A stretch of 64,000 nucleotides of DNA from Pseudonocardia autotrophica (GTDB lineage: Bacteria > Actinomycetota > Actinomycetes > Mycobacteriales > Pseudonocardiaceae): positions 1-64,000 of the forward strand of contig NZ_AP018920.1 of NCBI RefSeq assembly GCF_003945385.1. Reading direction: 5' to 3'. Both the position numbers and the translations under genes were made by a program. The notes under the pieces are model-generated. The model made no database searches. It had not been told where the DNA came from and saw only the letters and a program-made list of their open reading frames with translations. Shown here one piece after another: positions 45,237 to 53,180 of the stretch. Each line of letters begins with the position of its first letter. Position 1 is the stretch's first letter.

Positions 45237-45955
45237 TGGCCACCACCCTGACCGCCGCCGAGATCGCCGGGATGATCGACCACGCGATCCTGCGGCCGGA
45301 ACTGACCCGGGCCGACGTCGACGCCCAGCTCGAGACCGCCGCCCGGCACCGGATCTTCAGCGTCTGCGTCCGGCCGAGCGACGTCGCGCGCGCGGTCGCC
45401 CGGCTCGAGGGCACCGCGGTCGCGGTCGGCACCGTCATCGGGTTCCCGCACGGCACGACCAGCACCGCGGCCAAGGTCGCGGAGTCCCGGCAGGCGATCG
45501 CCGACGGCGCCGCCGAGCTGGACATGGTGATCAACGTGGGACGGCTGCGCAGCGGGCTGCTCGACGACGTCGAGGCCGACGTCCGCGCGGTCGTCGAGGC
45601 CGCGGGTGGCCGGATCGTGAAGGTCATCCTGGAGACCGCGCTGCTGTCCGACGACGAGATCGTCGCCGGATGTGCGGCCGCCGAACGGGCCGGGGCGTCG
45701 TTCGTGAAGACCTCCACCGGTTTCGCCGGCGGTGGTGCGACGCCGGCGCACGTCGCGCTGATGCGGCGGTCCGTCGGTCCGTCGGTGCGGGTGAAGGCGT
45801 CCGGCGGGGTGCGCGACCTGGACACCGTGCTCGCCTTCCACGCTGCCGGGGTGACCCGGTTCGGCACCAGCGGGACCGCGACGATCCTGGCCGACGCCGC
45901 CGCCCGGGACGCCGGGGGCTCGGCCGGTGCCCGGGTGGACGACACCTCCTACTGA
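45236..45955 (+). CDS. deoC: Deoxyribose-phosphate aldolase
   Basis: A class I aldolase that splits 2-deoxyribose 5-phosphate to glyceraldehyde 3-phosphate and acetaldehyde. The 239-residue TIM barrel shows the DHAILRPELT start, the conserved KVILETALLSDDEI and the Schiff-base Lys in SFVKTSTGFAGGGAT, followed by VKASGGVRDLD. The GTG at 45236 lies at the end of a tandem repeat array and lacks a strong ribosome-binding site. It stands alone; other nucleoside-catabolism genes were not seen. Confidence 0.94.
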   Translation: MATTLTAAEIAGMIDHAILRPELTRADVDAQLETAARHRIFSVCVRPSDVARAVARLEGTAVAVGTVIGFPHGTTSTAAKVAESRQAIADGAAELDMVINVGRLRSGLLDDVEADVRAVVEAAGGRIVKVILETALLSDDEIVAGCAAAERAGASFVKTSTGFAGGGATPAHVALMRRSVGPSVRVKASGGVRDLDTVLAFHAAGVTRFGTSGTATILADAAARDAGGSAGARVDDTSY

Positions 45956-46024
45956 TCGGTACGCGACGGCGCCCGATCTGGGAGGCTGGCCCGGCGAACG
46001 CGCACCGTGAACCGGAGGAGACCG

Positions 46025-47629
46025 ATGGCAGAGCAGTCCCGTCCGTCCCCGTGGTCGGCCGCGGGGGTCACCGGGACGCTGATCGGCGCGGCACTCGGGA
46101 CCGTCGGTGCGGCGGTCGAGATCGGTCGCAGGCTCCCCGGCTGGATCGCCGAGGCACCCCGTGCGGTCGAGGCGATGCCGCAGCTGGCCGCGGATGTCGC
46201 GTCGCTGCCCCGGCGGATCGCCGGCGTCGACACGGCACTGACCGGTCTGGCGCCGGTGCTCGACGACGTCCTCGGGCGGGTCGTGACGCTGTGGGACGAC
46301 CCGGTGGCCGTCGACCGGATCGACCGGCTGACGGCGGCCGTGGTGGAACTGTCGGCGGCCGCCGGCCCGCTGACCGAGCTGGCCGGGGCGCGCCGGGATC
46401 TCGGCACCCTGGCCGGGGCGGTGGAGCCGCTGCGCGAGCTGGGCGGTGCGGTGGAGTCGCTGCGTCAGCTCTCGTCGGCGGTGGAGCCGTTGCGTGAGCT
46501 GGCGGACGCGGTGGGGCCGTTGCGTGAGTTGTCGTCGGCGGTCGGGCCGTTGCGTGAGCTGTCCGAGGCGGTGGGCCCGCTGCGTGAGCTGGCGGCGGTG
46601 CGCGAGGACCTGCACGAGCTGGCGCTGGTACGCGACGACCTGCACGAGCTCGTGGCGGCGGTCGGGCCCCTGCGTGAACTGTCCGGCGCGACCGCTCCGC
46701 TCGCCGAGCTGGCGACGGCGGTGGAGTCGCTGCGCGAGCTGAGCACCGCGGCCGAACCCCTGCGTGAGCTGGCGGCGGTGCGCGACGACCTGCACGAGCT
46801 CGCCGGCGCCACCGAGCCGCTGCGGGCACTCGCCCCGGCCCGTGACGACCTGGCCGCACTGGCGGGTGCGGTGGGCACCCTGCAGCGCCTCGCCGACGCG
46901 GTCGGCCCGCTCGAGGAACTCGCCCGCACCAGGGACGACCTGGGCGAACTCGCCGGAGCGGTGGGCCCGCTGCGCGAGCTGGCGAGCGCCGGCGAGCACC
47001 TGGAGTCACTCACCGGCGCGGTCCCCGCGGTGCAGGCACTGGCCGCCGCGCGCGGTGATCTCGCCCGGCTCGCCGAGGCGGTCGGTCCGCTGCAGGCGCT
47101 GTCGGAGACCCGCGAGGACCTGACCTCGCTCGCCGGTGCCGTCGAGCCGTTGCGCGAGCTCGCGCGCACCCGCGCCGATCTCACCTCACTCGCCGGTGCG
47201 GTGGAGCCGCTGCGCGAGCTCGCCCGCACCCGGGAGGATCTCGCGGCGCTGGCCGGTGCGGTGGAGCCGTTGCGCGAGCTCGCGACCGTCCGCTCCGATC
47301 TGTCGGCGCTCGCCGCCTCGATCGACGAGAACGGCGCGGTGCACCGGCTCGCGTCCGCCGTCGCCGATCCGGCCGGCGAGGGCGGCGACCGTACGCCCCG
47401 CCTCGCGGCGCTCGACGCGAACCTCGCCCAGGCCGCCGACCAGCTCACCACCGTCGCCCCGGACCTGCGTTCGGTCGCGGCCCGGATCGACGCCCTCGAC
47501 CGGCAGATCGGCGTGCTCGCCGACGCGCTCGCGCCGCTGCAGGGCACCACCGAGCGGATCGGGCGGATCGTCGACCGGCTGCCGGACCGGACCCGCAGGC
47601 TCGTCACGCGTCCGGCACCGGAGGGCTGA
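46025..47629 (+). CDS. Decapeptide-repeat protein, 32 tandem repeats, unknown function
   Basis: A 534-residue protein not recognised as a known family. Residues 12-34 are a Gly/Ala-rich hydrophobic segment (AAGVTGTLIGAALGTVGAAV) that could insert in the membrane. Helical sequence follows to about 110. From about residue 112 to 431 there are 32 contiguous 10-residue units, consensus AVgPLRELAg, alternating with xRxDLxxLAG units; hydrophobic residues recur at positions 2, 5 and 8. The C-terminal 100 residues return to ordinary helix (LAALDANLAQAADQL, IDALDRQIGVLADAL) and end in a basic tail. The ATG at 46025 follows CCGGAGGAG. A long rod-like helical or solenoid structure is inferred. Confidence 0.8.
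   Translation: MAEQSRPSPWSAAGVTGTLIGAALGTVGAAVEIGRRLPGWIAEAPRAVEAMPQLAADVASLPRRIAGVDTALTGLAPVLDDVLGRVVTLWDDPVAVDRIDRLTAAVVELSAAAGPLTELAGARRDLGTLAGAVEPLRELGGAVESLRQLSSAVEPLRELADAVGPLRELSSAVGPLRELSEAVGPLRELAAVREDLHELALVRDDLHELVAAVGPLRELSGATAPLAELATAVESLRELSTAAEPLRELAAVRDDLHELAGATEPLRALAPARDDLAALAGAVGTLQRLADAVGPLEELARTRDDLGELAGAVGPLRELASAGEHLESLTGAVPAVQALAAARGDLARLAEAVGPLQALSETREDLTSLAGAVEPLRELARTRADLTSLAGAVEPLRELARTREDLAALAGAVEPLRELATVRSDLSALAASIDENGAVHRLASAVADPAGEGGDRTPRLAALDANLAQAADQLTTVAPDLRSVAARIDALDRQIGVLADALAPLQGTTERIGRIVDRLPDRTRRLVTRPAPEG
46358..47317 (+). repeat. 30-bp coding tandem repeat, 32 copies
   Basis: The repeat region of the decapeptide-repeat gene: 32 units of 30 bp, all in frame. 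Two unit types can be seen, GPLREL (e.g. AVGPLRELSS) and RDDLHEL (e.g. VRDDLHELAG); toward the 3' end they alternate as a 60-bp higher-order repeat. DNA identity between neighbours is high in places, so recombination may change the number. Confidence 0.9.
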
Positions 47630-47708
47630 GCGGGGTCACCGTCGCGGTGCCGGGGCCGCGATCCGGGTGGCCGGACGCGGCACGGCGGCGACCGTGCCCG
47701 GTGCACAA

Positions 47709-47747
47709 CGAACGGGCCGGCCCGCAGATCGCGGACCGGCCCGTTCG
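47709..47747. terminator. Hairpin between convergent repeat-protein and secreted-protein genes
   Basis: A perfect 12-bp stem, CGAACGGGCCGG at 47709-47720 with its complement at 47736-47747, loop 15. It lies 80 bp after the plus-strand gene and 41 bp from the end of the minus-strand gene, so it may end both transcripts. Confidence 0.75.
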
Positions 47748-47787
47748 CCGGAGAAACCGGGCTGTGCTCCCGGTGTTCGGGGTGTTC

Positions 47788-48165
47788 TCAGCCCAGGCCG
47801 GCGGTCTGGTCGAGAACGGTCTTCTGGGCCTGCTCCACCGACGCGGCGTTGCCCTGCTCGGTGGACGACTCGATCGAGTTGTCCTGGACGACGGACTGGC
47901 CGGAGCCGCCGTGCACGTCCTCGTTCGCGAAGTTGCTCAGGCCGGCGATGCCGTCGGCGTTCGCGGCCGGGTTGACCTGGGTGACCGGGGCGGTGGAGCC
48001 GTTGTCCTGGGACACGTCGGCGCTCTGCGCGCCGGTCGCGGAGCCGGCGGTCTCCTGGGTGCTGGTCACGGTGGTGTCGTCGTCGGCGAACGCGACGCCG
48101 GAGACGCCGAGGGCCAGCGGGAGCGCCAGCGCGGACGCGGCGGCGATACGGATGGACTTGCGCAT
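47788..48165 (-). CDS. Small secreted protein, paralogue 1
   Basis: A 125-residue exported protein: a signal peptide with MRK start and hydrophobic core (residues 8-25) and an AFA cleavage site near 28. The mature part (about 97 residues) is rich in Gln, Asn, Ser, Thr and acidic residues, has no Cys, and includes NFANEDV and a DNSIESSTEQGNAA segment shared with the gene next door. The function is not recognised. It resembles small surface proteins of actinobacteria in composition only. A ribosome-binding site (GAGGAAA) precedes the ATG. Confidence 0.8.
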   Translation of the reverse strand: MRKSIRIAAASALALPLALGVSGVAFADDDTTVTSTQETAGSATGAQSADVSQDNGSTAPVTQVNPAANADGIAGLSNFANEDVHGGSGQSVVQDNSIESSTEQGNAASVEQAQKTVLDQTAGLG

Positions 48166-48250
48166 GGGGAAGCGTTTCCTCTCGGGGAAGTACCCGCGGC
48201 GCCCTGATCGGGGCGGGCGGCGCGGGGTGGAACGTCGGTGCAGGGGGAGA

Positions 48251-48631
48251 TCAGCCGGCGAGGCTGGTCAGCTGCTCCACGATGGTCTTCTGGGCCTGCT
48301 CGGTCTCGGCCGCGTTGCCCTGCTCGGTCGAGGAGTCGATCGAGTTGTCCTGGACGATGGACTGGCCGGAGCCCTCGCCCTCGTAGACGTCCTCGTTGGC
48401 GAAGTCGCTGATCCCCAGCACATCGCTGACGTTGATCGCCGGGTTCGCCTGGGTGACCGGGGCGAACGAGGAGTTGCCCTGGTCGGTGGCGGCACCCTGC
48501 TCGGCGCCGGCCGTCGCCTCCGAGCCCTGGTTCTGCTCGAACGTGTCGTCGGCGAAGGCCATCCCGGCGGCACCGAGGGTCATCGGCACGGCCAGCGCGG
48601 CGGCGGCCAGAGTGCGCACGGACTTACGCAT
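48251..48631 (-). CDS. Small secreted protein, paralogue 2
   Basis: A 126-residue exported protein paralogous to the next gene downstream: the same signal-peptide type (MRKSVRTLAAAALAVPMTLG, AFA site), then a low-complexity segment (EATAGAEQGAATDQGNSS), APVTQANPA, DFANEDVYEG, GQSIVQDNSIDSSTEQGNAA and an EQAQKT end. The gap between the two genes is 85 bp. The start at 48631 is preferred to an upstream ATG at 48670, because MRKS matches the paralogue and a GGGAACG site precedes it. Tandem duplication in place is likely. Confidence 0.8.
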   Translation of the reverse strand: MRKSVRTLAAAALAVPMTLGAAGMAFADDTFEQNQGSEATAGAEQGAATDQGNSSFAPVTQANPAINVSDVLGISDFANEDVYEGEGSGQSIVQDNSIDSSTEQGNAAETEQAQKTIVEQLTSLAG

Positions 48632-49004
48632 CAAGCGCGTTCCCTTCCTGAGTTCCTGCTGTCGATGCACGTTCCGATCATCACTGGAGCGCGCTGCCGT
48701 GAAAGGTAGTAGTAATCGAACAGAAATGCGCGACGAGATGGGGTGACATGTGCTGCACGCGAACCAGTGAACCGATACCCAGAGTTATCCGAAGTTCTAC
48801 TCAATCGAGTGAACAAGGGGTCGAATTGCCAGTTCACGACGGTCGCGCATAGCGGTTCCGGCTACTCAGGGCGGGGTGCCGGAAATGATACCCGTTCGAG
48901 TGAAATCCGCGATGCGCTGTGCTGCGAAGTAACCTGCGGTTACTTCTGGAAATGCCGGGTTACGGTCGATCGGCGAAATGTTTTACGAGATTCGACACGT
49001 CGGT
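48632..49004. other. Intergenic region with palindrome, AT-richer
   Basis: A 373-bp stretch between the secreted-protein pair and a TetR gene, distinctly less GC-rich than the surroundings. It should hold the promoter of the pair. No gene is supported. A 21-bp palindrome lies at 48926-48946 (listed separately). Confidence 0.5.
48926..48946. promoter_or_regulatory. Perfect palindrome, candidate regulator site
   Basis: GAAGTAACC, a 3-base spacer TGC, then GGTTACTTC: nine perfectly paired bases on each side. It lies 58 bp beyond the stop of the TetR gene and about 300 bp upstream of the secreted-protein pair. A related AAAGTAAC occurs in the TetR promoter region near 49675. It may be a regulator operator or a small hairpin. 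Confidence 0.5.
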
Positions 49005-49658
49005 TCAGTGATGCCGCAGCCGGGAAAGCCCGGTCCAGACGAGGGCGAGCAGCATCTCCGCGAGCGCGTCCGGGTCCTCGGTGCCGCCCGAGGCCGACCA
49101 GTCGGCGAGGCCCTCCGCCGCGCCGACCAGTGCGGCGGCCAGCGGTGTCGCGAGTGCGCGGGCGGTAGCCGGATCCCGGCCGGTCAGCTCGGCCGAGAGG
49201 AGCTCGGCCACCCGGTCCACGATGCGTGCCCTGGCGTCGTGCACCTCGTCGGCGAGGGTTCCGGTGCGGGCCTGCCGGTAGAGCACCGACCAGCCGTCGC
49301 GGTGGGTGGTGAGCGTCGCGAAGAACGCGCGCAGGCCACGGCGCAGCCGGTCCTCGGTCGTCCGGTCGTCGCCGGGTGCGTCCGCCGGGGCCCCCGCGGC
49401 CAGCGAGACCGACGTCAGCAGTCGATCGGCCTCGCGCCGGATGCAGCGGCGCAGCAGCTCCTCCTTGGAGCCGCCGCCGTGCGTGTAGACCATCGGCTTC
49501 GACAGTCCGGCCTGCTCTGCGACGTCGTCCATCGAGGCGTCGTGGAAGCCGATCCGGGAGAACACCCGCACGGCCGCGTCGAGCACCTGGCGCTCGCGCT
49601 GCTCCGGCGGGAGCCGGCGGCGGCCGGTCGCGCTCGTCGGGGGGACCACACTCGACAC
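49005..49658 (-). CDS. TetR family transcriptional regulator
   Basis: A 217-residue repressor. Helix-turn-helix domain at about residues 18-65 (PPEQRERQVLDAAVRVFSRI, MDDVAEQAGLSKPMVYTHGG). The C-terminal domain carries RDGWSVLYRQARTG, as in regulators near lipid-metabolism genes. It is divergent from an SCP2-type lipid carrier and acyl-CoA dehydrogenase, with a palindrome between, so it likely controls fatty-acid or steroid-related breakdown. The GTG at 49658 is the best start: MSSVVPPTS. Confidence 0.87.
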   Translation of the reverse strand: MSSVVPPTSATGRRRLPPEQRERQVLDAAVRVFSRIGFHDASMDDVAEQAGLSKPMVYTHGGGSKEELLRRCIRREADRLLTSVSLAAGAPADAPGDDRTTEDRLRRGLRAFFATLTTHRDGWSVLYRQARTGTLADEVHDARARIVDRVAELLSAELTGRDPATARALATPLAAALVGAAEGLADWSASGGTEDPDALAEMLLALVWTGLSRLRHH

Positions 49659-49697
49659 CTTAACTACTGCTGCGTAAAGTAACGCCGAAGCGAACCG

Positions 49698-49712
49698 GGT
49701 ACTTCAAGTACC
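49698..49712. promoter_or_regulatory. Candidate TetR operator in the divergent spacer
   Basis: GGTACTT-C-AAGTACC, seven perfectly paired bases on each side of one base, lies 40 bp from the TetR start and 35 bp from the start of the SCP2 gene. The position between divergent genes is the standard one for a TetR operator. Confidence 0.6.
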
Positions 49713-49746
49713 GGGCACTTCCGACCACGACGAGGTGGAGTGACCG

Positions 49747-50277
49747 ATGGCCGACACGGTCGACATCAACGAGCTGGGTCGCAGCATCGACCCGAAGAGC
49801 CTGTCCGACGAGCAGCTGCTCGCCACCCTGGGCACCGCCCTGCGCGACGGTGACCCGGCCGACGTCGATCCGTCGTTGTTCGCCCGGCTGGTGAAGGGCG
49901 CCTCGAAGCAGCAGCTGGCGACCGTCATGGCGTCCGACGTGCGCGGCCCGGTGCTGCAGGCGATCTTCGGCCGGATGAGCGAGTTCTACTCGTCGAAGGG
50001 CGCCGGCGGGAACCGTCAGGTCGTGCACTGGCACATCAAGGACGGCGACGTGCAGGACAGCTTCGAGACCGTTCTGCACGGCGGCACCTGCACCGTCACC
50101 GAGGGCACCAGCGAGGAGCCGCGGACGGCGCTGACGATGCCGGGCACCGAGTTCCTGCGGATCGTCACGAACAACGCGAACCCGGTGACCCTGTTCATGA
50201 CCCGCAAGCTCAAGGTGGCCGGCGACGTCGGATTCGCCACCGCCCTGCAGAAGATGTTCCAGATCCCGTCGGCGTGA
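49747..50277 (+). CDS. SCP2 sterol-carrier-domain protein
   Basis: A 176-residue protein with a C-terminal SCP2-like lipid-binding domain (about residues 75-175): QVVHWHIKDGDVQDSFETVL, EEPRTALTMPGTEFLRIVTN and MTRKLKVAGDVGFATALQKM are the typical beta-sheet-and-helix segments of this fold. The domain carries acyl chains, sterols or CoA esters. The N-terminal 60 residues are helical. A GGTGGAG site precedes the ATG, and an acyl-CoA dehydrogenase gene starts 22 bp after its stop, so they form a small lipid-metabolism operon. Confidence 0.87.
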   Translation: MADTVDINELGRSIDPKSLSDEQLLATLGTALRDGDPADVDPSLFARLVKGASKQQLATVMASDVRGPVLQAIFGRMSEFYSSKGAGGNRQVVHWHIKDGDVQDSFETVLHGGTCTVTEGTSEEPRTALTMPGTEFLRIVTNNANPVTLFMTRKLKVAGDVGFATALQKMFQIPSA

Positions 50278-50299
50278 CACCGGACCAGGGAGCAGTGAC

Positions 50300-51508
50300 A
50301 TGACCTCCTTCGAACTCTCCGCCGAACACCGCGAGCTGCAGGAATGGGTGCACGGGTTCGCCGCCGAGGTGGTCCGCCCGGCCGCCGCCGAGTGGGACGA
50401 GCGCGAGGAGACCCCGTGGCCGATCCTGCAGGAGGCCGCGAAGATCGAGCTCTACAACTTCGAGACGCTCGCGTCGTTCTGGGGTGACGAGACCGGCCTG
50501 TCCATGCCGCTGGTCAACGAGGAGCTCTTCTGGGGCGACGGCGGCATCGGGATGGCGATCTTCGGAACCACCCTCGCGGTGGCCGGGATCTTCGCCTCCG
50601 GCACCCCGGAGCAGATGGTCGAGTTCATCCCGCAGTGCTACGGCGACGCCTCCGACCCGAAGGTCGGCGCGTTCTGCTCGTCCGAGCCCGACGCCGGATC
50701 CGACGTCGCGGCCATGCGCACCCGCGCGGTGTACGACGAGGCACGCGACGAGTGGACCCTGACCGGCCAGAAGGCCTGGGCCACCAACGGCGGCATCGCG
50801 AACATCCATGTGGTGCAGGCCGTCGTCGATCCGGAGCTGGGCGGCAAGGGGCAGGCGGCGTTCGTCGTCCCGCCGGGGACACCGGGGCTGGAGTCCACCC
50901 GGAAGATCAAGAAGATGGGGCTGCGGGCCTCGCACACCGCGGACGTCTTCCTGGACGACGTCAAGCTCCCCGGCTCCTGCCTGCTCGGCGGGAAGGAGAA
51001 GCTCGACGAGCGGCTCGCCCGTGCCCGGTCCGGCGAGCGGTCGAAGGGCTCCGCGGCCATGCAGACCTTCGAGCTGTCCCGGCCGACGGTCGGCGCCCAG
51101 GCGATCGGGATCGCCCGCGCCGCCTACGAGTACGCCCTGGACTACGCGAAGGACCGGGTCGCGTTCGGCAGGCCGATCATCGCCAACCAGTCGATCTCCT
51201 TCACCCTCGCCGACATGCGTACCGAGATCGACGCCGCCCGGCTGCTCGTGCACCGGGCCGCCTGGATGGGCCGCAACGGCGTGCCCTTCACCGCGGGCGA
51301 GGGGTCGATGTCCAAGCTCAAGGCCGGCCGGGTGGCGGTGTGGTCGACCGAACGCGCGATCCAGATCCTGGGCGGTGCCGGGTACTCCCGCGAGCACCCG
51401 GTGGAGCGGATGCACCGGGACGCGAAGATCTACGACATCTTCGAGGGCACCGAGCAGATCCAGCAGCTCGTGATCGCCCGGGCGATCTCCGGGATGCACC
51501 TGTCCTGA
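50300..51508 (+). CDS. Acyl-CoA dehydrogenase
   Basis: A 402-residue FAD enzyme that introduces the alpha-beta double bond in acyl-CoA esters. Motifs: CSSEPDAGSDVAAMRTRAVY (FAD binding), GQKAWATNGGIANIHVV, KMGLRASHTADVFLDDVKLP, and near the C-terminus DAKIYDIFEGTEQIQQLVIA, where the catalytic Glu lies in FEGTEQIQ. The start ATG at 50300 has a GGGAGCAG site. It probably works with the SCP2 protein under the divergent TetR regulator; the acyl substrate is not evident. Confidence 0.93.
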   Translation: MTSFELSAEHRELQEWVHGFAAEVVRPAAAEWDEREETPWPILQEAAKIELYNFETLASFWGDETGLSMPLVNEELFWGDGGIGMAIFGTTLAVAGIFASGTPEQMVEFIPQCYGDASDPKVGAFCSSEPDAGSDVAAMRTRAVYDEARDEWTLTGQKAWATNGGIANIHVVQAVVDPELGGKGQAAFVVPPGTPGLESTRKIKKMGLRASHTADVFLDDVKLPGSCLLGGKEKLDERLARARSGERSKGSAAMQTFELSRPTVGAQAIGIARAAYEYALDYAKDRVAFGRPIIANQSISFTLADMRTEIDAARLLVHRAAWMGRNGVPFTAGEGSMSKLKAGRVAVWSTERAIQILGGAGYSREHPVERMHRDAKIYDIFEGTEQIQQLVIARAISGMHLS

Positions 51509-51541
51509 GCCCGCCCGCCCGGCTCCGGGAGCGGCATCCGT

Positions 51542-52318
51542 TCAGCCGTGCCCGGTCCCGGCGCCGTCGCGGGTGGCCGTCACCAGCCGGTAGCCCGGGT
51601 CGACCGAGGCCAGGCTCCGCAGGTGCCCGTGCCGGGCGTCCCACCGGCCGGTGGCCAGGTCGTCGGACAGTCGCCCGACCGCGTCGTGCACCGCTGCGGC
51701 CGGTATCCGGGCGAACGCCGAGATCGCCGTCCGGCGGGCCGGGTCGAGGTAGGACTCCGGCCGGTTCCAGTAGGCACAGAGGAACCCGTCGGTGCAGTCC
51801 GCGGGCACCGGGACGGTCTCGACCGTCACCGACCCGCCGGGGGCGCGGAGCCCGGCGACGACCTCGTCGAGGGTCGCGAGCTCCGACTCGGCCGCCACGA
51901 TGTCGGGCAGGTACTCCTCGACCAGCCAGAACCGCGCCATGACGCCCGGGTCCCAGGTCAGCACGACCTGCCGGGGTGCGATCCGGCGCAGCTCGGCGAG
52001 CCCGGCACCGGCGTCGGACCAGTGGTGCACGGTGAGGACGGCGAGCGCGGCGTCCGCTCCGTCGTCGCGGACCGGCACCGCCTCCGCGGTCGCACGCACG
52101 GCGGGCGCGGCACCGGCGGGCCGCTGCGCGAGCATGCTCGTCGAGGGATCGACCGCGAGCACCCGCCGGTCGGCCGGTTCGTACGAGCCGGCGCCGGCGC
52201 CGACGTTCACCACGGTCCGGGCGGCACCGAGGGCCGTCTCGATACGTTCTGCGATCCGCGGGTCGGGCCGCCGCCGGGTCGCGTAGCCGGTGCTGAGACC
52301 GGCGTAGACGTCGCTCAT
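51542..52318 (-). CDS. SAM-dependent methyltransferase, class I
   Basis: A 258-residue protein with a class I methyltransferase core: motif I VVNVGAGAGSYEP (about 36-48), the acidic end of strand 2 in RVLAVDPSTSMLAQR, motif III-like DAALAVLTVHHW and LRRIAPRQVVLTWDPG. The last 100 residues are a helical lid (LVEEYLPDIVAAESELAT). The substrate is unknown; small molecules are typical for this type. The ATG at 52318 overlaps the stop of the upstream enoyl-CoA hydratase-like gene (ATGA), indicating joint translation. Confidence 0.85.
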   Translation of the reverse strand: MSDVYAGLSTGYATRRRPDPRIAERIETALGAARTVVNVGAGAGSYEPADRRVLAVDPSTSMLAQRPAGAAPAVRATAEAVPVRDDGADAALAVLTVHHWSDAGAGLAELRRIAPRQVVLTWDPGVMARFWLVEEYLPDIVAAESELATLDEVVAGLRAPGGSVTVETVPVPADCTDGFLCAYWNRPESYLDPARRTAISAFARIPAAAVHDAVGRLSDDLATGRWDARHGHLRSLASVDPGYRLVTATRDGAGTGHG

Positions 52319-53160
52319 CGGCTCGAGGTGTCGGCCACGACGCGTGCGACGCCGTCCCGGAAGCCGCCGGTGGTGAAGCAGATCGGTTCGGCGAACTCCT
52401 CCATCGTCAGCGCCTGCTCCCAGGGGGCGTCGGCGGCGGCGCGCAGCAGCGGTTTCGCCAGCTCCACCGCGTGCGGCGGCAGTGCGGTGATCCGGCGGCA
52501 CCAGTCGAGCGCGACCGCGGGCAGGTCGGCGGCCGGGACGAGTTCGTCGACCAGGCCGAGCTCCAGCGCCTCGGCGGCGCCGAGATGCCGCCCGGTCACG
52601 TGCAACGCGAACGCCCGCCGGTAGCCGAGCGCCCTGGTCAGCGCCCAGCTCGTCCCGACCTCGGGGACCAGGCCGAGCCTGCCGAACGCCGGGACCAGTA
52701 CGGCGTCGTCGGCGGCGAGCGCGATGTCGCTGCTCAGTGCGAAGGCCAGGCCGACCCCGGCGGCCGGGCCGTTCAGCGCGGCGACGAACACGGTGTCCGA
52801 GCGGGCGAGCAGCCGCGCCATCGCACCGAACTGCTGCCGGATCCAGCGCCAGGGCATCGCCGCACCCTCGACGTCGTCGGGCCGGCTGCTGCGCTCCACG
52901 TGCTGCTGCATCATCCGCAGGTCCCCGCCGGCGCAGAACGACGATCCACTGCCGGTGAGCACGACCGCGCGCACCGCCGGATCCCGGACGAGCGCCCCGG
53001 CGGCGTCGAGCAGCTGCACCATCAGCGGGCCGCTGAGCACGTTGAGCCGGTCCGGGTCGGCGAGCCGCAGCACCGCGTGGTCCCCGTGGTGCTCCACCTC
53101 GACCAGCTCGGTCCGCTCGGCCCGGGCGTCGGCCACCAGCTCGGCATACGACATGTGCAT
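52315..53160 (-). CDS. Enoyl-CoA hydratase/isomerase family protein
   Basis: A 281-residue crotonase-fold protein. The oxyanion-hole segments are GSGSSFCAGGDLRMMQQHVE (about 80-99) and ALNGPAAGVGLAFALSSDIA. The usual second catalytic Glu position reads FGRLGLVPEVGTSWALTRAL, with Glu present after VP. It is therefore likely an active hydratase or isomerase for acyl-CoA. The ATG at 53160 (MHMSYAELV) has an AGGAGAAC site 4 bp upstream. It begins a two-gene operon with the methyltransferase, downstream of a TetR gene in the same direction. Confidence 0.87.
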   Translation of the reverse strand: MHMSYAELVADARAERTELVEVEHHGDHAVLRLADPDRLNVLSGPLMVQLLDAAGALVRDPAVRAVVLTGSGSSFCAGGDLRMMQQHVERSSRPDDVEGAAMPWRWIRQQFGAMARLLARSDTVFVAALNGPAAGVGLAFALSSDIALAADDAVLVPAFGRLGLVPEVGTSWALTRALGYRRAFALHVTGRHLGAAEALELGLVDELVPAADLPAVALDWCRRITALPPHAVELAKPLLRAAADAPWEQALTMEEFAEPICFTTGGFRDGVARVVADTSSR

Positions 53161-53180
53161 GGGTTCTCCTCGTCGTCGGA

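Noticed and set aside
46358..47317. CRISPR array
   Set aside because: The repetition is coding, uninterrupted and 30 bp in period with no spacers. No array of direct repeats with unique spacers was seen anywhere.
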